A program made the translations under genes and the position numbers. Shown here in pieces: positions 5,641 through 6,227 of a DNA stretch of 6,227 nt. The notes beneath the pieces were generated by a model. That model ran no database searches and was not told the origin of the DNA. It worked only from the letters and a program-made list of their open reading frames with translations. Position 1 is the stretch's first letter; every line of letters begins with the position of its first letter. Origin of the DNA: Candidatus Aenigmatarchaeota archaeon (GTDB lineage: Archaea > Aenigmatarchaeota > Aenigmatarchaeia > Aenigmatarchaeales > Aenigmatarchaeaceae); contig JAQUSH010000039.1 in assembly GCA_028715225.1 (NCBI GenBank), forward strand, positions 1 to 6,227, written 5' to 3'.

Positions 5641-6053
5641 GTGAATTAGCTGAAGATTTCATGAAAATGATTCATATATCAGTAATAGTAATAGGCATAC
5701 TTGCAATATTCTTTGTATTCATACAGTATAATATCATACTTCATTATAGCTACTCAAAGAAAGAAGTTCTGACATTTGGAGACAGCCTGTTAGCTAGCAA
5801 ATGTTTAGCAGTAGAAACAGATTTAGGAACACTAAAAGCAGTTTTTGATGAAGAAAAATTAAATTCAGATAATCTTGCTGAATGCATAAAATACAATGAA
5901 GGGGTAATTAAAATCTACAAAAAGCAAGAGACAGAACCAAACTGGACTATTGAATTAGGTTCAACTGACAAAGGTTCAGACGCTAATTTCAATATAGGAA
6001 TAAAGCAAGCAGACGGAACAATCATACCCGGTGAAATGGTGGTCAGCATATGA
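5637..6053 (+). CDS. Single-pass membrane protein with two cysteines, partner of adjacent genes
   Basis: This encodes 138 residues, starting in an ATGA overlap with the previous stop. MSELAEDFMKM precedes a hydrophobic segment at about 12-31. The outer domain has a helix carrying C56 (LLASKC), then F-D-E-E-K-L (70-75) and a helix with C83, followed by strands (G-V-I-K-I-Y, 89-94) and a glycine-containing C-terminal beta section. The two cysteines are 27 apart and may pair. From memory, the order LL-x2-xC, then FDxxKL, then C-I, then a GVxIY strand recurs in small anchored proteins of DPANN archaea, but I cannot name a family. The N-terminus resembles that of its upstream neighbour. Likely a component of the same envelope assembly. 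Confidence 0.82.
   Translation: MSELAEDFMKMIHISVIVIGILAIFFVFIQYNIILHYSYSKKEVLTFGDSLLASKCLAVETDLGTLKAVFDEEKLNSDNLAECIKYNEGVIKIYKKQETEPNWTIELGSTDKGSDANFNIGIKQADGTIIPGEMVVSI
6038..6042 (+). promoter_or_regulatory. Shine-Dalgarno GGTGG before ATG 6050
   Basis: GGTGG at 6038-6042 lies seven bases before ATG 6050, a good spacing, and a second GGTGA occurs at 6030-6034. Both are within the last codons of the upstream gene. With the ATGA overlap this indicates leadered, coupled translation. Confidence 0.5.
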
Positions 6054-6227
6054 AAGGAATGTCTTTATTCAGTGATCTTTTCATGGTTTTTGCATTGATA
6101 GCTGTTTCACTATTGTTTACAGCTTTCTTATGGGCAGTTGTAACGGTCTATACGATAGCTGGTCCTAACGCAAGAGAGATAACAATCTATGCATTTGATT
6201 ATCCTATAAAAAATGATGGTTCACTTC
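6050..6227 (+). CDS. N-terminal part of a membrane-anchored protein (cut by window end)
   Basis: 59 codons are visible. MKGMSLFSD is followed by a long hydrophobic stretch (about 10-37), then A-R-E-I-T-I-Y, where a soluble domain begins. K2-G3-M4-S5 fits the archaeal prepilin cleavage pattern, with cutting after G3, although the aspartate at position 9 is unusual inside a pilin core helix. No cysteine is seen so far. Its ATG overlaps the previous stop as ATGA and is preceded by a strong GGTGG motif, so it is the third gene of the coupled unit. Length and function cannot be judged from this piece. Confidence 0.78.
   Translation, partial: MKGMSLFSDLFMVFALIAVSLLFTAFLWAVVTVYTIAGPNAREITIYAFDYPIKNDGSL

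Noticed and set aside
1..6227. CRISPR array, tRNA or rRNA, insertion sequence, integrase or attachment site
   Set aside because: No regularly spaced repeats, cloverleaf-like segments, transposase motifs or terminal inverted repeats were seen; the window is almost fully covered by + strand genes.

Overview
The window is AT-rich (about one-third G+C by eye) and all genes are on the + strand. It looks archaeal. Four genes have a TATA-like octamer starting TTTA, 29-30 bases upstream of the ATG. This is the archaeal promoter distance for transcription that starts at or next to the start codon (leaderless mRNA). Genes without such a box instead overlap the previous gene and carry GGTG- or GAGG-type Shine-Dalgarno sequences. 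TGA and TAA both act as stops, so the code is standard. Tight packing, short intergenic gaps and the motif CxDGxCxxGExxxxCPxDC make me favour a DPANN-type archaeon (Woesearchaeota/Pacearchaeota-like). That placement is inference, not proof.

Layout: (i) 1-27, probable last codons of an upstream gene. (ii) 59-1582, a 507-residue membrane-anchored protein with 22 cysteines. (iii) 1615-1902, a 95-residue cysteine-rich protein, overlapped by 1874-2041, a 55-residue GTG-start membrane protein that a simple ATG search misses. (iv) 2073-2405, 2411-2701 and 2685-5156, a three-gene unit of two small cysteine-containing anchored proteins and an 823-residue anchored protein. (v) 5188-5640, 5637-6053 and 6050 onward (cut by the window end), three genes joined by ATGA overlaps.

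Every protein with a visible N-terminus has one hydrophobic segment near that end. The rest is hydrophilic and, where cysteines occur, the cysteines are there. All seven complete cysteine-containing proteins have an even number of cysteines (22, 8, 4, 6, 8, 2, 2), as expected for disulfide-paired extracytoplasmic domains. There is no ATPase, polytopic platform protein or peptidase in the window. The most economical reading is part of a cell-envelope assembly, pilus-like or secretion-like, made of many single-pass subunits. No gene could be given a firm family name or symbol.

The strongest structural signal is at the four non-overlapping junctions. The gap is 31, 32, 31 and 31 bases, and each time the TAA stop of the upstream gene lies directly before the next gene's TATA box, in the position of the BRE. 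This regularity also supports the two least obvious coding calls, the tail at 1-27 and the GTG-start gene.
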